DNA from: Chlorella sp. KRBP
Taxonomy: Eukaryota; Chlorophyta; Trebouxiophyceae; Chlorellales; Chlorellaceae
DNA length: 64,000 nt
Assembly (NCBI GenBank): GCA_004335735.1
Contig: QAXK01001512.1
Coordinates: 1 to 64,000 of the forward strand
Reading direction: 5' to 3'
The position numbers and the translations under genes are program-made. Below are positions 25,657 to 33,331 of the stretch, in pieces; position 1 is the stretch's first letter, and every line of letters begins with the position of its first letter. The notes under the pieces were generated by a model. It did no database searches. It was given only the letters and a program-made list of their open reading frames with translations, and was not told the origin of the DNA.

Positions 25657-26176
25657 GGTCGACCTCCTGGCGGGTGTCGGGGCCGGGGTGCTCGGCCGCG
25701 GGCTCGAGCAGGGCCGCGAGCTGCGCGCGGCCCCGGCGCAGGCGCGCCTTGACGGTGCCCACCGGCGCACCGACCTCCTCGGCGACCTGCTCGACACTGA
25801 GGTCGGCGAGGTAGTGGAGCGCGAGCGCCTCGCGCGTCGGCACCGAGAGCCGGCCGAGCGCCTCGAGCACCGCGACGCGGTCGGGCGAGGGAGGCAGGGC
25901 GGGACCCGGTGCCCCGTGGCGCGAGTAGGCGCGGGCCTGGGCCTGGCCTCGGCGCCACTGGCTCACCGCCAGCCGGCGGGCGACGGTCCGCACCCAGGCC
26001 ACGGGGTCTCCCATCCCGGACACCGACCGCCACTGCGTCCACGCCCGCGCGTAGGCCTCCTGCGTGCAGTCCTGCGCGAGCGTCAGGTCGCCCGTCGACG
26101 CGTACACGAGGTGCACGACCCGGTGGACGGTGCCGCGGTAGAACTCGTCGAACTCTGCCGCCCGGTCCGAGCGCAT
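25649..26176 (-). CDS. ECF RNA polymerase sigma factor (SigE-like family)
   Basis: A 175-residue extracytoplasmic-function sigma factor. Region 2 runs from FDEFYRGTVHRVV through DLTLAQDCTQEAYARAW to PVAWVRTVARRLA; region 4 has LHYLADLSVEQVAEEVGAPVGTVKARLRRGRAQL, the -35-binding helix-turn-helix. The sequence matches the actinobacterial SigE70 group with short linkers. It probably activates its own operon; a GAAAC element upstream (near 26250, minus strand) could be a -35 but no convincing -10 is seen at the right distance. The partner membrane protein would control it. Confidence 0.92.
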   Translation of the reverse strand: MRSDRAAEFDEFYRGTVHRVVHLVYASTGDLTLAQDCTQEAYARAWTQWRSVSGMGDPVAWVRTVARRLAVSQWRRGQAQARAYSRHGAPGPALPPSPDRVAVLEALGRLSVPTREALALHYLADLSVEQVAEEVGAPVGTVKARLRRGRAQLAALLEPAAEHPGPDTRQEVDRG

Positions 26177-26361
26177 GAACCCTCCCCTCCGGAGCCCTCA
26201 CCCCACCCGACGCGCGAGGGCCCCGTGCAGGATGCCCCACCCCGTCGTGTTTCGCGCGGAGGCGATGACGGCTCCCCGGCAGCCGGACACGGGCAGGTGG
26301 CCGGATCCGGACCGGCGCGGCTCCGCCGGGCCCTGCCGGTGCTGGGTCAGACTGGTCCGCG

Positions 26362-27606
26362 ATGACCGTCACCGACCGCCTGCGTTCCGTCCTCCCGGGG
26401 CCCGACGAGCCCCCGGGCCGCGACGGGTCCGCGTGGGGCCCGGGATGGCGACGCTCCGGGCTCATCGGCATCGCCACCGGTCTCGTGAGCGCCCTCGTGG
26501 TCGTCGTCCCGGTCCTCGTCGCGTGGAGCTCGGACCCGCGCTCGAGCGCCGGCGCCGGGGACGCGGTGGCCGTCGGGTCCTCGCTGTGGCTGCTCGCCGG
26601 CGGGGCGCACCTCGTCGCGGGGGCCGCGACCGTCTCGGTCAGCCCGCTCCTCGCGCTCGGCCTGCTCGTCCTCCTCGCCCGCTACGGCGCCCGCGAGGCG
26701 ATGGTGCAGGTGAGCACCGAGGGCGCGTACTGGGCCGGCACCCTGCCCCGCGCCCTGGCCGCCGCGGTCGGTGCGTGGTGGGCCGGCTACGCCCTCGTCG
26801 TCGGCGTGGGCTGGGTGCTCGCCGCCGGCGGGTCGTTCTCCCCGCGGCCGTGGAGCGTCCTGCTGCCCCTCGTCGTCGTGCCCCTGCTCGGCCTGGCCGT
26901 CGCGCTGCGTGCCGTCGGCCGCGACGACCCGGACGTGCTCGGGCCGCGCCTCGTCCCGATGCTCCCCGACACCGTCCGCCGGGCCGTCGGGCCCGGGCTG
27001 GCCGGTGCCGCCCTCCTCGTGGGCGCCGGGGTGCTCGTCGTCCTCGGCGCCGCGCTCCTCGCGTGGCCCCAGGTGTCCGCCGTCCAGGACGACCTCGCGC
27101 CGACCGGCGGGGGTGCGGCGGTGCTCGTGGGGGCGCAGGTCGCCGGCCTGCCGAACCTCGGCATCTGGGTCGTCTCCTTCGTCGCCGGACCCGGGTTCTC
27201 CGTCGTCGACGGTGCGGGCGTCTCGTGGGACGGCGCCGAGAGCGGCCTGCTCCCGATGGTCCCCGTCTTCGCCGCCCTGCCGCAGCCCGGGCGCTTTCCC
27301 GGGGTGGTCGGGGTGCTCTGCGTGCTCCTCGTCGTCGCCGCCGGGGTGTGGGTGGGCCGGCGCGCCGTCGCCACGGTGGCCCGGCTCTCCCGGCTGCGCA
27401 CCAAGGTCGCGGTGGCGGTCTCGGCCTGCTTCACGACCGCCGCGGCGATCGGCCTGCTCGACGCCGTCGGCGGGGGCTCGCTCGGGCAGTTCCGCCTCTC
27501 CTCGATCGGGGCGCCCGGCGGGGAGCTGGTCCTCGCCCTCTTCGTCGAGCTCGTCGTCGGCGCGCTCGCCTACGTCCTGCGCGACGCGTGGAGGCTGCGC
27601 CGGTGA
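26362..27606 (+). CDS. DUF6350 polytopic membrane protein
   Basis: A 414-residue membrane protein with about nine to ten helices (first at about 32-55). It belongs to the DUF6350 family found directly upstream of purN in actinobacteria, with mycobacterial PerM (cell-division/persistence) as a studied relative. No catalytic motif is seen. CAGACT lies 8 nt before the ATG. It overlaps purN by GTGA, so expression of this membrane protein and a purine enzyme is coupled, a conserved but unexplained arrangement. Confidence 0.85.
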   Translation: MTVTDRLRSVLPGPDEPPGRDGSAWGPGWRRSGLIGIATGLVSALVVVVPVLVAWSSDPRSSAGAGDAVAVGSSLWLLAGGAHLVAGAATVSVSPLLALGLLVLLARYGAREAMVQVSTEGAYWAGTLPRALAAAVGAWWAGYALVVGVGWVLAAGGSFSPRPWSVLLPLVVVPLLGLAVALRAVGRDDPDVLGPRLVPMLPDTVRRAVGPGLAGAALLVGAGVLVVLGAALLAWPQVSAVQDDLAPTGGGAAVLVGAQVAGLPNLGIWVVSFVAGPGFSVVDGAGVSWDGAESGLLPMVPVFAALPQPGRFPGVVGVLCVLLVVAAGVWVGRRAVATVARLSRLRTKVAVAVSACFTTAAAIGLLDAVGGGSLGQFRLSSIGAPGGELVLALFVELVVGALAYVLRDAWRLRR

Positions 27607-28187
27607 GCGCCGGGCCGCTGCGCCTCGCGGTCCTCGTCTCCGGCTCCGGGACCAACCTCCAGGCCCTGCTCGACGCCGCCGCGGCGGGGGAGGCACCCGT
27701 CGAGGTCGTCGTCGTGGGGGCCGACCGGGACGGCACCGGTGGTGTGCAGCGCGCCGAGGGGCGCGGCATCCCGACCTTCGTCTGCCCGGTCTCCGCCTTC
27801 GACGACCGGGGCGAGTGGGACAGCGCCCTCGCCCGGCTGCTCGCCGACCACGACCCCGACCTCGTCGTCTCGGCCGGCTTCATGAAGGTGCTCGGCCCGG
27901 CCGTGCTCGCCGCGCACCGCGTCGTCAACACCCACCCGGCCCTGCTGCCGAGCTTCCCGGGCGCGCACGGGGTCCGGGACGCGCTCGCCCACGGGGTGCG
28001 GGTCACGGGGTGCACGTGCCACTGGGTCGACGCCGGTGTCGACACCGGCCCGATCATCGAGCAGCGGGCGGTGCGGGTGCAGGACGGCGACGACGTCGAG
28101 ACCCTCCACGAGCGGATCAAGGTCGAGGAGCGGGCGATGCTCGTCGAGGTGCTCACGCGGCTGGCGGGTGACCGGTCGTGGCGCTGA
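27603..28187 (+). CDS. purN: Phosphoribosylglycinamide formyltransferase
   Basis: A 194-residue GAR transformylase, the third step of purine synthesis, using 10-formyl-tetrahydrofolate. The phosphate loop SGSGTNLQAL is at residues 14-23, the catalytic histidine in NTHPALLPSFPGAHG and the catalytic aspartate in GCTCHWVDAGVDTGPII. Start is the GTG overlapping the DUF6350 stop. Purine context continues with purH and its ZTP riboswitch 470 nt further on. Confidence 0.96.
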   Translation: MSAGPLRLAVLVSGSGTNLQALLDAAAAGEAPVEVVVVGADRDGTGGVQRAEGRGIPTFVCPVSAFDDRGEWDSALARLLADHDPDLVVSAGFMKVLGPAVLAAHRVVNTHPALLPSFPGAHGVRDALAHGVRVTGCTCHWVDAGVDTGPIIEQRAVRVQDGDDVETLHERIKVEERAMLVEVLTRLAGDRSWR

Positions 28188-28603
28188 CCCCGGCCGAGCT
28201 GCCGGCTGCGGCGGTCGAGTTCATGCGGGAGCGGCATCTCGCGACGCTGACGACCCTGCGCCGCGACGGCAGCCCGCACGTCGTGCCGGTCGGGTTCACC
28301 TGGGACGAGGACGCCCTCGTCGCCCGGGTCATCACGAGCCGGGCGAGCGCGAAGGCGATCCAGGCCCGCGCCGGCCGGCGGGCCGCGATCTCGCAGGTCG
28401 AGCGTCGCCGCTGGCTCACCCTCGAGGGCGTGACGCGCGTGGTCGAGGACCCGGAGTCGGTCCGGGACGCCGAGGAGCGCTACGCCGTGCGCTACCGGCA
28501 GCCGCGGCCGAACCCGCAGCGGGTGGTCGTCGTGCTCGAGGTGGACCGCGTGCTCGGCGCCTCCTGGCCCGACCCGCTGCCGCCCTCGCCCTACGCCTCC
28601 TGA
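28178..28603 (+). CDS. PPOX-class flavin/F420-dependent oxidoreductase
   Basis: A 141-residue split-beta-barrel protein of the pyridoxamine-oxidase-like superfamily. RHLATLTTLRRDGSPHVVPV is the typical first strand pair and VITSRASAKAIQARAG the cofactor-binding region; the TIGR03618-type F420-dependent group is the best fit. The substrate cannot be assigned. The GTG start overlaps the end of purN by 10 nt, so it rides in the DUF6350-purN transcript although purH has its own promoter. Confidence 0.82.
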   Translation: MALTPAELPAAAVEFMRERHLATLTTLRRDGSPHVVPVGFTWDEDALVARVITSRASAKAIQARAGRRAAISQVERRRWLTLEGVTRVVEDPESVRDAEERYAVRYRQPRPNPQRVVVVLEVDRVLGASWPDPLPPSPYAS

Positions 28604-28647
28604 GAGCCCACGCCGCGGTGTGATTTCCCCGGCGCCGCGGGCCTCGG

Positions 28648-28653
28648 TACCCT
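28648..28653 (+). promoter_or_regulatory. -10 (TACCCT) of purH
   Basis: TACCCT ends 7 nt before position 28660, where the conserved part of the riboswitch begins, which is the right distance for a start point at the aptamer's 5' end. Confidence 0.55.
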
Positions 28654-28659
28654 CGTCGC

Positions 28660-28729
28660 AGACGACTGGCGCGGGTGGTGCACCACCGGGAAGTCACGTG
28701 TCGGGGCATCGCCCGCCTGGGTGCCTCGC
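28660..28729 (+). ncRNA. ZTP (pfl) riboswitch upstream of purH
   Basis: The leader of purH carries the two conserved halves of the ZTP aptamer: GACTGGCG (28664-28671) followed by a stem GGTGG-TGCA-CCACC and CCGGGAAG, then after a linker the CCGCCTGGG (28713-28721) motif that forms the pseudoknot and binds ZTP. ZTP signals folate shortage, in which AICAR transformylase stalls; this class is classically found before purH. The RBS of purH (GAGGAGC) is about 25 nt downstream, so control may be by translation or by terminator choice. Confidence 0.9.
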
Positions 28730-28761
28730 GGCAGTGACCGACCCGACCCCGAGGAGCCCCC

Positions 28762-30387
28762 ATGGCCGCCGTCTCCGCCCCCGGACCGTCCGAGGACGTC
28801 CGTCCCGTCCGCCGCGCGCTCGTCTCCGTCTACGACAAGACCGGTCTGGACGACCTCGTCCGCGGCCTCCACGACGCCGGCGTCGCCCTCGTCTCGACCG
28901 GAGGCAGCGCCGCGCTCATCGAGTCCCTCGGGCTGCCCGTCACCCGGGTCGAGGAGCTGACCGGCTTCCCCGAGTGCCTCGAGGGACGGGTCAAGACCCT
29001 CCACCCGATGGTCCACGCGGGCCTGCTCGCCGACACCCGCAAGCCCGACCACCTCGCGCAGCTGGCCGACCTCGGGGTCGAGGCCTTCGAGCTCGTCGTG
29101 GTCAACCTCTACCCGTTCGCCGCGACGGTCGCCTCCGGTGCCGGCCCGGACGAGGTCGTCGAGCAGATCGACATCGGTGGCCCCTCGATGGTGCGGGCCG
29201 CCGCGAAGAACCACCCGAGCGTCGCCGTCGTCACCGACCCGGCCGCCTACGGGGCCGTCCTCGACGCCGTGCGCGGTGGCGGGTTCACCCTCGAGCAGCG
29301 CAAGCGGCTCGCGGCCGAGGCCTTCGTCCACACCGCGACCTACGACGTCCACGTGGCCTCGTGGATGGGGAACGCCTACGTCGACACCAGCGACGGCACC
29401 GGCTTCCCCGCGTGGATGGGTGCCACGTGGGACAAGTCGGCGACGCTGCGCTACGGCGAGAACCCGCACCAGCGGGCCGCCCTCTACACCAACGGTTTCC
29501 AGCCGCAGCCGGCGCTCGCCCAGGCGACCCAGCTGCACGGCAAGGAGATGTCGTACAACAACTACCTCGACGCCGACGCCGCCGTGCGCGCCGCGTACGA
29601 CCAAGGCGACCAGCCCACCGTGGCCGTCATCAAGCACGCGAACCCGTGCGGCATCGCCGTCGGCACCGACGTCGCCGACGCGCACCGCAAGGCCCACGCC
29701 TGCGACCCGGTCTCGGCGTTCGGCGGCATCATCGCGACGAACCGGCCGGTGACCGCCGAGATGGCCCGCACCGTCGCCGACATCTTCACCGAGGTCGTCG
29801 TCGCGCCCGGGTTCGAGCCCGAGGCGCTCGAGGTGCTCACCGCGAAGAAGAACATCCGGCTGCTCGAGTGCCCGGCCCCCCACCGCGGCGGCGCGGAGAT
29901 CCGCCCGGTCTCGGGTGGGCTGCTCGTCCAGGTCCGCGACACCGTCGAGGCCGAGGTGCGCGACGAGGACGGCGCGGTGACCGGGGGCGACGACGCCGCG
30001 CACTGGCGGCTCGTGGCGGGCGACCCGGCCGACGACGCGACGCTCGCGGACCTCCAGTTCGCCTGGCGCGCGGTGCGGGCCGTGAAGTCCAACGCCATCC
30101 TGCTCGCCGCCGACGGCGGCTCGGTGGGCATCGGGATGGGCCAGGTCAACCGGGTCGACTCCTGCCACCTCGCCGTCTCGCGGGCGGGGGAGGAGCGGGC
30201 GCGCGGCGCGGTCGCGGCCTCGGACGCCTTCTTCCCCTTCGCGGACGGGCTCCAGGTGCTGCTCGACGCCGGGGTGCGGGCGGTCGTGGCGCCGGGCGGC
30301 TCGATGCGGGACGCCGAGGTCGTCGAGGCCGCTCAGGCCGCCGGCGTCACGCTCTACTTCACCGGCACCCGCCACTTCGCGCACTGA
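28762..30387 (+). CDS. purH: Bifunctional AICAR transformylase / IMP cyclohydrolase
   Basis: A 541-residue enzyme for the last two steps of IMP synthesis. The N-terminal IMP cyclohydrolase has VSVYDKTGL, LVSTGGSAALI and EGRVKTLHPMVHAGLL; the C-terminal transformylase has LRYGENPHQ, KHANPCG and NAILLAADGG, with the usual catalytic Lys-His pair in KHANPCG. It needs 10-formyl-tetrahydrofolate, which explains the ZTP riboswitch before it. Length is normal. Confidence 0.98.
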   Translation: MAAVSAPGPSEDVRPVRRALVSVYDKTGLDDLVRGLHDAGVALVSTGGSAALIESLGLPVTRVEELTGFPECLEGRVKTLHPMVHAGLLADTRKPDHLAQLADLGVEAFELVVVNLYPFAATVASGAGPDEVVEQIDIGGPSMVRAAAKNHPSVAVVTDPAAYGAVLDAVRGGGFTLEQRKRLAAEAFVHTATYDVHVASWMGNAYVDTSDGTGFPAWMGATWDKSATLRYGENPHQRAALYTNGFQPQPALAQATQLHGKEMSYNNYLDADAAVRAAYDQGDQPTVAVIKHANPCGIAVGTDVADAHRKAHACDPVSAFGGIIATNRPVTAEMARTVADIFTEVVVAPGFEPEALEVLTAKKNIRLLECPAPHRGGAEIRPVSGGLLVQVRDTVEAEVRDEDGAVTGGDDAAHWRLVAGDPADDATLADLQFAWRAVRAVKSNAILLAADGGSVGIGMGQVNRVDSCHLAVSRAGEERARGAVAASDAFFPFADGLQVLLDAGVRAVVAPGGSMRDAEVVEAAQAAGVTLYFTGTRHFAH

Positions 30388-30408
30388 CGCGCCGAGGGCG
30401 GGCGCGGG

Positions 30409-31197
30409 TCAGGTCGCCGACCGCCCGCGCTCGTCCTCGACCCGCGGCGCCGAGCGGACCAGCCGCAGGAAGGTCACGAAGCCGACGCCCCCGACGATGT
30501 TGCCCAGGCTCGCCCAGGCGAGGGCCCCGGCGAACTGGCCGAGGGTGATGTCGGAGCCGGCGATGGCAGCACCGATGATGAGGATCTGGTCGAGGACGGC
30601 GTGGAACAGCTCGGCACCGACGAGCACGGCGCTGAACAGGACGGCCGGGACGATCTTCACGCCCAGGCTGTCGGTGCCGTTCTGCATCCGCGTCATGAGC
30701 GTGATGACCAGCCCGCCGAGCACCGCGAGCATGAAGCTGCGGGCGTTGATGCCGAGCTCGGCGTAGTGCTCGCCGGTCTCGCGGGTGACCTCGGCGAGGT
30801 CGGGACGCGCGACGAGGATGACCCACATGACGAGCGCGCCCCCGGCGATGTTCGTCACGAGCGTGATCCCCCACAGCCGGAGCAGCCGCCCCCAGTTGCC
30901 CTTCTCCGCGACGGCGGTCGTCACCGGGACGAGGAAGTTCTCCGTGAACAGCTCGCTGCGGGCCAGCAGCAGCGCGACGAACCCGACCGAGAACGCCAGG
31001 GCGGCGAGCAGCTGGTTGCCGGTCTCGTGCTTGACGACGAGGTAGGCGAGGATCCCGACGCCGACGTCGATACCGCCGAGCAGCCCGGTCGGCAGCAGCG
31101 TCCACAGGGGACGCTCGAGCCGGTCCCGGCCCTCCTCGAGCAGCCGTTCGAAGGCCTCGTCGATCTCCTCGTCGGGCTGCTCCTCGTCGACGTGCAC
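30409..31197 (-). CDS. Formate/nitrite transporter family (FNT) channel
   Basis: A 262-residue FNT protein with a charged cytoplasmic N-terminus (EEQPDEEIDEAFERLLEEG) and six to seven TM helices. SELFTENFLVPVT and GNIVGGVGFVTFL are the family's broken-helix motifs that line the pore. These pentameric channels move small monovalent anions such as formate or nitrite; the C-terminal-type group with the acidic N-terminus is less studied. Many in-frame starts lie upstream, but TACATT 6 nt before the GTG at 31197 fixes this one. It converges with purH. Confidence 0.9.
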   Translation of the reverse strand: MHVDEEQPDEEIDEAFERLLEEGRDRLERPLWTLLPTGLLGGIDVGVGILAYLVVKHETGNQLLAALAFSVGFVALLLARSELFTENFLVPVTTAVAEKGNWGRLLRLWGITLVTNIAGGALVMWVILVARPDLAEVTRETGEHYAELGINARSFMLAVLGGLVITLMTRMQNGTDSLGVKIVPAVLFSAVLVGAELFHAVLDQILIIGAAIAGSDITLGQFAGALAWASLGNIVGGVGFVTFLRLVRSAPRVEDERGRSAT

Positions 31198-31203
31198 GAG
31201 CGG

Positions 31204-31209
31204 AATGTA
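31204..31209 (-). promoter_or_regulatory. Leaderless -10 (TACATT) for FNT channel
   Basis: On the minus strand TACATT, 6 nt (CCGCTC), then the GTG at 31197. It decides the start among many in-frame candidates. Confidence 0.6.
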
Positions 31210-31250
31210 GCGCGCCGGGGGCACGGCGAGGAGCGCCACGACCGCGGTGG

Positions 31251-31757
31251 TCAGTGCGGGAGGAGGCCGTCGGTCCGCTCGCCGATCAGGCCGCTCCACT
31301 GGCAGCCCGTCCACAGCTCCGTGCGGCCGGGGTCGCGCGGTGACGGGTACCAGCCCGGTGGGTGCAGGGTGGGCAGGGGCGCCGCCCGGACCTCGCCGGA
31401 GGGACGGAGGTACCAGAGGCCCGAGAGGTCCCAGACGACCGAGCGCCCCCGGCGTGGTCCCCCACGCAGCCACCAGGACGCGGTCCGCATCCTCGAGGTC
31501 GTGTAGCCGCACTCGATCTCGGCGACGAGCAGGCGGCCCCATCGCCGGAGGAGGAGGACGATCCCGGCGGCGGCGAGGACGAACCCGGGCAGCACGAGGG
31601 CCACCGACGCGCCGGCCTCCGTGGTCCGGTTCAGCAGCTGCGTCCCCCCGACGAACACGACGAAGAAGGCGACGACGGCGACGCCCACGAGGCGCAGGGC
31701 GGAGGCCGACGTGGGTCGCACGGTGACGGTGGGCGGAGCCGGCGGGACGGAGGTCAC
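31251..31757 (-). CDS. Two-TM membrane protein with C-terminal DUF2510-like motif
   Basis: A 168-residue protein with two TM helices (about 23-42 and 52-70), a soluble basic middle region and a C-terminal GWYPSPRDPGRTELWTGCQW that matches the DUF2510 pattern (GWYPDP ... RYWDGxxWT), a short actinobacterial module of unknown role that often marks membrane proteins. Function unknown. GATGCT lies 6 nt before the GTG start. It lies between the FNT gene and the DUF1989 gene, on the same strand as both but with its own promoter. Confidence 0.75.
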   Translation of the reverse strand: MTSVPPAPPTVTVRPTSASALRLVGVAVVAFFVVFVGGTQLLNRTTEAGASVALVLPGFVLAAAGIVLLLRRWGRLLVAEIECGYTTSRMRTASWWLRGGPRRGRSVVWDLSGLWYLRPSGEVRAAPLPTLHPPGWYPSPRDPGRTELWTGCQWSGLIGERTDGLLPH

Positions 31758-31763
31758 CAGCAG

Positions 31764-31769
31764 AGCATC
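31764..31769 (-). promoter_or_regulatory. Leaderless -10 (GATGCT)
   Basis: On the minus strand GATGCT, 6 nt (CTGCTG), then the GTG at 31757. Confidence 0.45.
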
Positions 31770-31840
31770 ACCGGTGTGCCGCAGCGGTGTCGGGCGTTCC
31801 GGTCAGGGACCGGCCGTTCGGTGGAACTCGCCGGGACGGG

Positions 31841-32512
31841 TCAGCCGGCCCGCTCGACCCGGTAGTCGATGGGGGTGCAGGTCCCGTTGTTCGACTTCTC
31901 CGCCGAGCACGCGGTGATGCCGGCGATCACCGGCAGTCGCGCCTCGAGGGTGAACCGGTCGCCGGGGCGGGTCGGCGGCGGGTCGATGTGCAGCTCACCC
32001 TGCTCGTCGGTCCAGACGTCCATGAACACGTTGAGCGTCACCCCGATCCGGTCGGCGTCCACGCCGTACGGCTCGAGCGCCCCGACGAGGTTGGCGAAGC
32101 AGCTCGGATGGGGAGCGCCGCCGAGGTCGGGGTAGAGGACGTCGAAGGTCGCCTGGCTGCACGGCGTGAGCGTGAGGTCGTGGACGCCGACGGTGTCGTC
32201 GACGACCTCGGCGAGCGCGCGGCTGCGGTTGCTCCACAGGAGCGACCCGGTCGAGACGTACACCGAGTTGCCGAAGTCGGTCGTGCGCCCGGAGGAGAAC
32301 TGCTCGGCGACGTCGTCGGCGGCCACGAGGTAGAGGTCGCTCACCTGCTCCCCGCACGGGTCGAGGAGGGTCAGCCGGTCGCCGGGCGCGAGCTCGACGG
32401 CCACGCCGGTCTGCGGGGCGAGGCGGGTCCAGCCCTTTGCCGGGCCGTCCGCGCCTCCGGCGTACGCCGGGGCGACCTCGGCGCGGGGGAAGCGGGTGCG
32501 TGCCGGGTTCAT
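31841..32512 (-). CDS. DUF1989 / urea carboxylase-associated family protein
   Basis: A 223-residue protein of the DUF1989 family (YcgI). In other bacteria two such proteins form carboxyguanidine deiminase next to guanidine carboxylase, so the family handles small carbamoyl- or guanidino-type compounds. Visible family motifs are LDPCGEQVSDLYLVAADD, TPCSQATFD, NVFMDVWTDEQGEL and ITACSAEKSNNGTCTPIDY; the cysteines at CGEQ, CSQ and CSAE are probable metal ligands. It overlaps the upstream YqcI/YcgG gene by ATGA. No guanidine carboxylase or urea carboxylase gene is in the window, so the substrate here is open. Confidence 0.88.
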   Translation of the reverse strand: MNPARTRFPRAEVAPAYAGGADGPAKGWTRLAPQTGVAVELAPGDRLTLLDPCGEQVSDLYLVAADDVAEQFSSGRTTDFGNSVYVSTGSLLWSNRSRALAEVVDDTVGVHDLTLTPCSQATFDVLYPDLGGAPHPSCFANLVGALEPYGVDADRIGVTLNVFMDVWTDEQGELHIDPPPTRPGDRFTLEARLPVIAGITACSAEKSNNGTCTPIDYRVERAG

Positions 32513-33270
32513 CCGGTCTCCTCGGTGTCGGGGCGGGGCGTGAAGGGCGGGGTCCAGCCCGGAGGGACGGCCCGGCCGGAGTACTGGAGGGCCTCGGAGG
32601 CCTGGCCGTGGTCACCGACCATCGGGTTGGGGCTGCCCTGGAGGTCGGTGTCGCGACGGCGGATCGTGTCGCGCATCCGGTCGAACCGGCCGTCGGTGCG
32701 CAGCCGCTCGAACTGCTCGTGGAGGTTGAACACGAGGGTGGGGACGGGGGCGCGGCGGGCGATGCGGGAGGCGTCGGGGTGCAGGCCGACGACGAAGAAC
32801 GAGGTGCCGCCCACGCTGAAGGCGAAGTGCGGGTCGACCGGGTCGTCGGCCACCGTCCCGGGCCACGGCGACGCGTCGTGCTCGTGGAGGTGGCGCAGCG
32901 CCCCCCACAGGAGGGACTCGAACGCACGCTCCCCGGCCGGTGCGGGACCGCGGAAGCAGGCGACGAACGAGACGAGGTCGCCGGCGGGGTCGACCGCTGC
33001 CCCGAACCCGCGCAAATGCCGCCCGAGCTCGTCGAGCGAGCCGCCGGGGGAGGTGTCCGCGAGGTCGTCGAGGACCACGGAGGTCACGGCGTCGCGCCGG
33101 AAGACCGAGCGGGCCCCGAGGCACGGGTAGTCGGGGTGGGCGACCATCTCGGCGAGCGCGGCGACGACCGCGGCGTCGGGTGCGGCACCGAGGTCGTCCG
33201 CGCGGCGGGTGGCGAGGAGGTCCGCGAGGGGCTCGCCGGCGCGCTCCGGTGCGGGGTGGGGTGTGGGCAC
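32509..33270 (-). CDS. YqcI/YcgG-family protein (possible heme N-oxygenase)
   Basis: A 253-residue member of the YqcI/YcgG family. Signature segments are HPDYPCLGARSVFRRD, VACFRGP, GGTSFFVVGLHPDASRIARR, TLVFNLHEQFERLR and NPMVGDHGQASEALQYSGR. Characterised relatives (GntA, DcsA) are heme proteins that hydroxylate a guanidine nitrogen, so an oxygenase role is possible; the histidines in HPD and NLHEQF are candidates for heme binding. Its stop overlaps the start of the DUF1989 gene, and 61 nt separate it from the ring-opening amidohydrolase gene upstream, so it may end the same operon or start its own. Confidence 0.85.
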   Translation of the reverse strand: MPTPHPAPERAGEPLADLLATRRADDLGAAPDAAVVAALAEMVAHPDYPCLGARSVFRRDAVTSVVLDDLADTSPGGSLDELGRHLRGFGAAVDPAGDLVSFVACFRGPAPAGERAFESLLWGALRHLHEHDASPWPGTVADDPVDPHFAFSVGGTSFFVVGLHPDASRIARRAPVPTLVFNLHEQFERLRTDGRFDRMRDTIRRRDTDLQGSPNPMVGDHGQASEALQYSGRAVPPGWTPPFTPRPDTEETG

Positions 33271-33291
33271 CCTCGTCCACTACCCGCGGGC

Positions 33292-33320
33292 ACCCGCCGC
33301 CATGCGGACGGCCGGCGGGT
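33292..33320 (-). terminator. Weak hairpin after ring-opening amidohydrolase
   Basis: ACCCGCCG (33292-33299) pairs with CGGCGGGT (33313-33320) just past the amidohydrolase stop. It could partly separate the YqcI/DUF1989 pair from the upstream three genes. Confidence 0.35.
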
Positions 33321-33331
33321 ACCGCCGCAGG

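Noticed and set aside
26175..28187. Very long open frames opposite to or overlapping real genes (also at 36779-38989, 19985-20605, 44761-47082 and many others)
   Set aside because: At this GC content stop codons are rare in alternative frames. These frames give Arg/Pro/Ala-rich low-complexity proteins without domains and lie over genes with clear families.
31841..33270. Guanidine riboswitch or guanidine carboxylase operon around DUF1989
   Set aside because: No guanidine or urea carboxylase gene and no recognisable guanidine aptamer lie upstream; the 61-nt spacer is too short.
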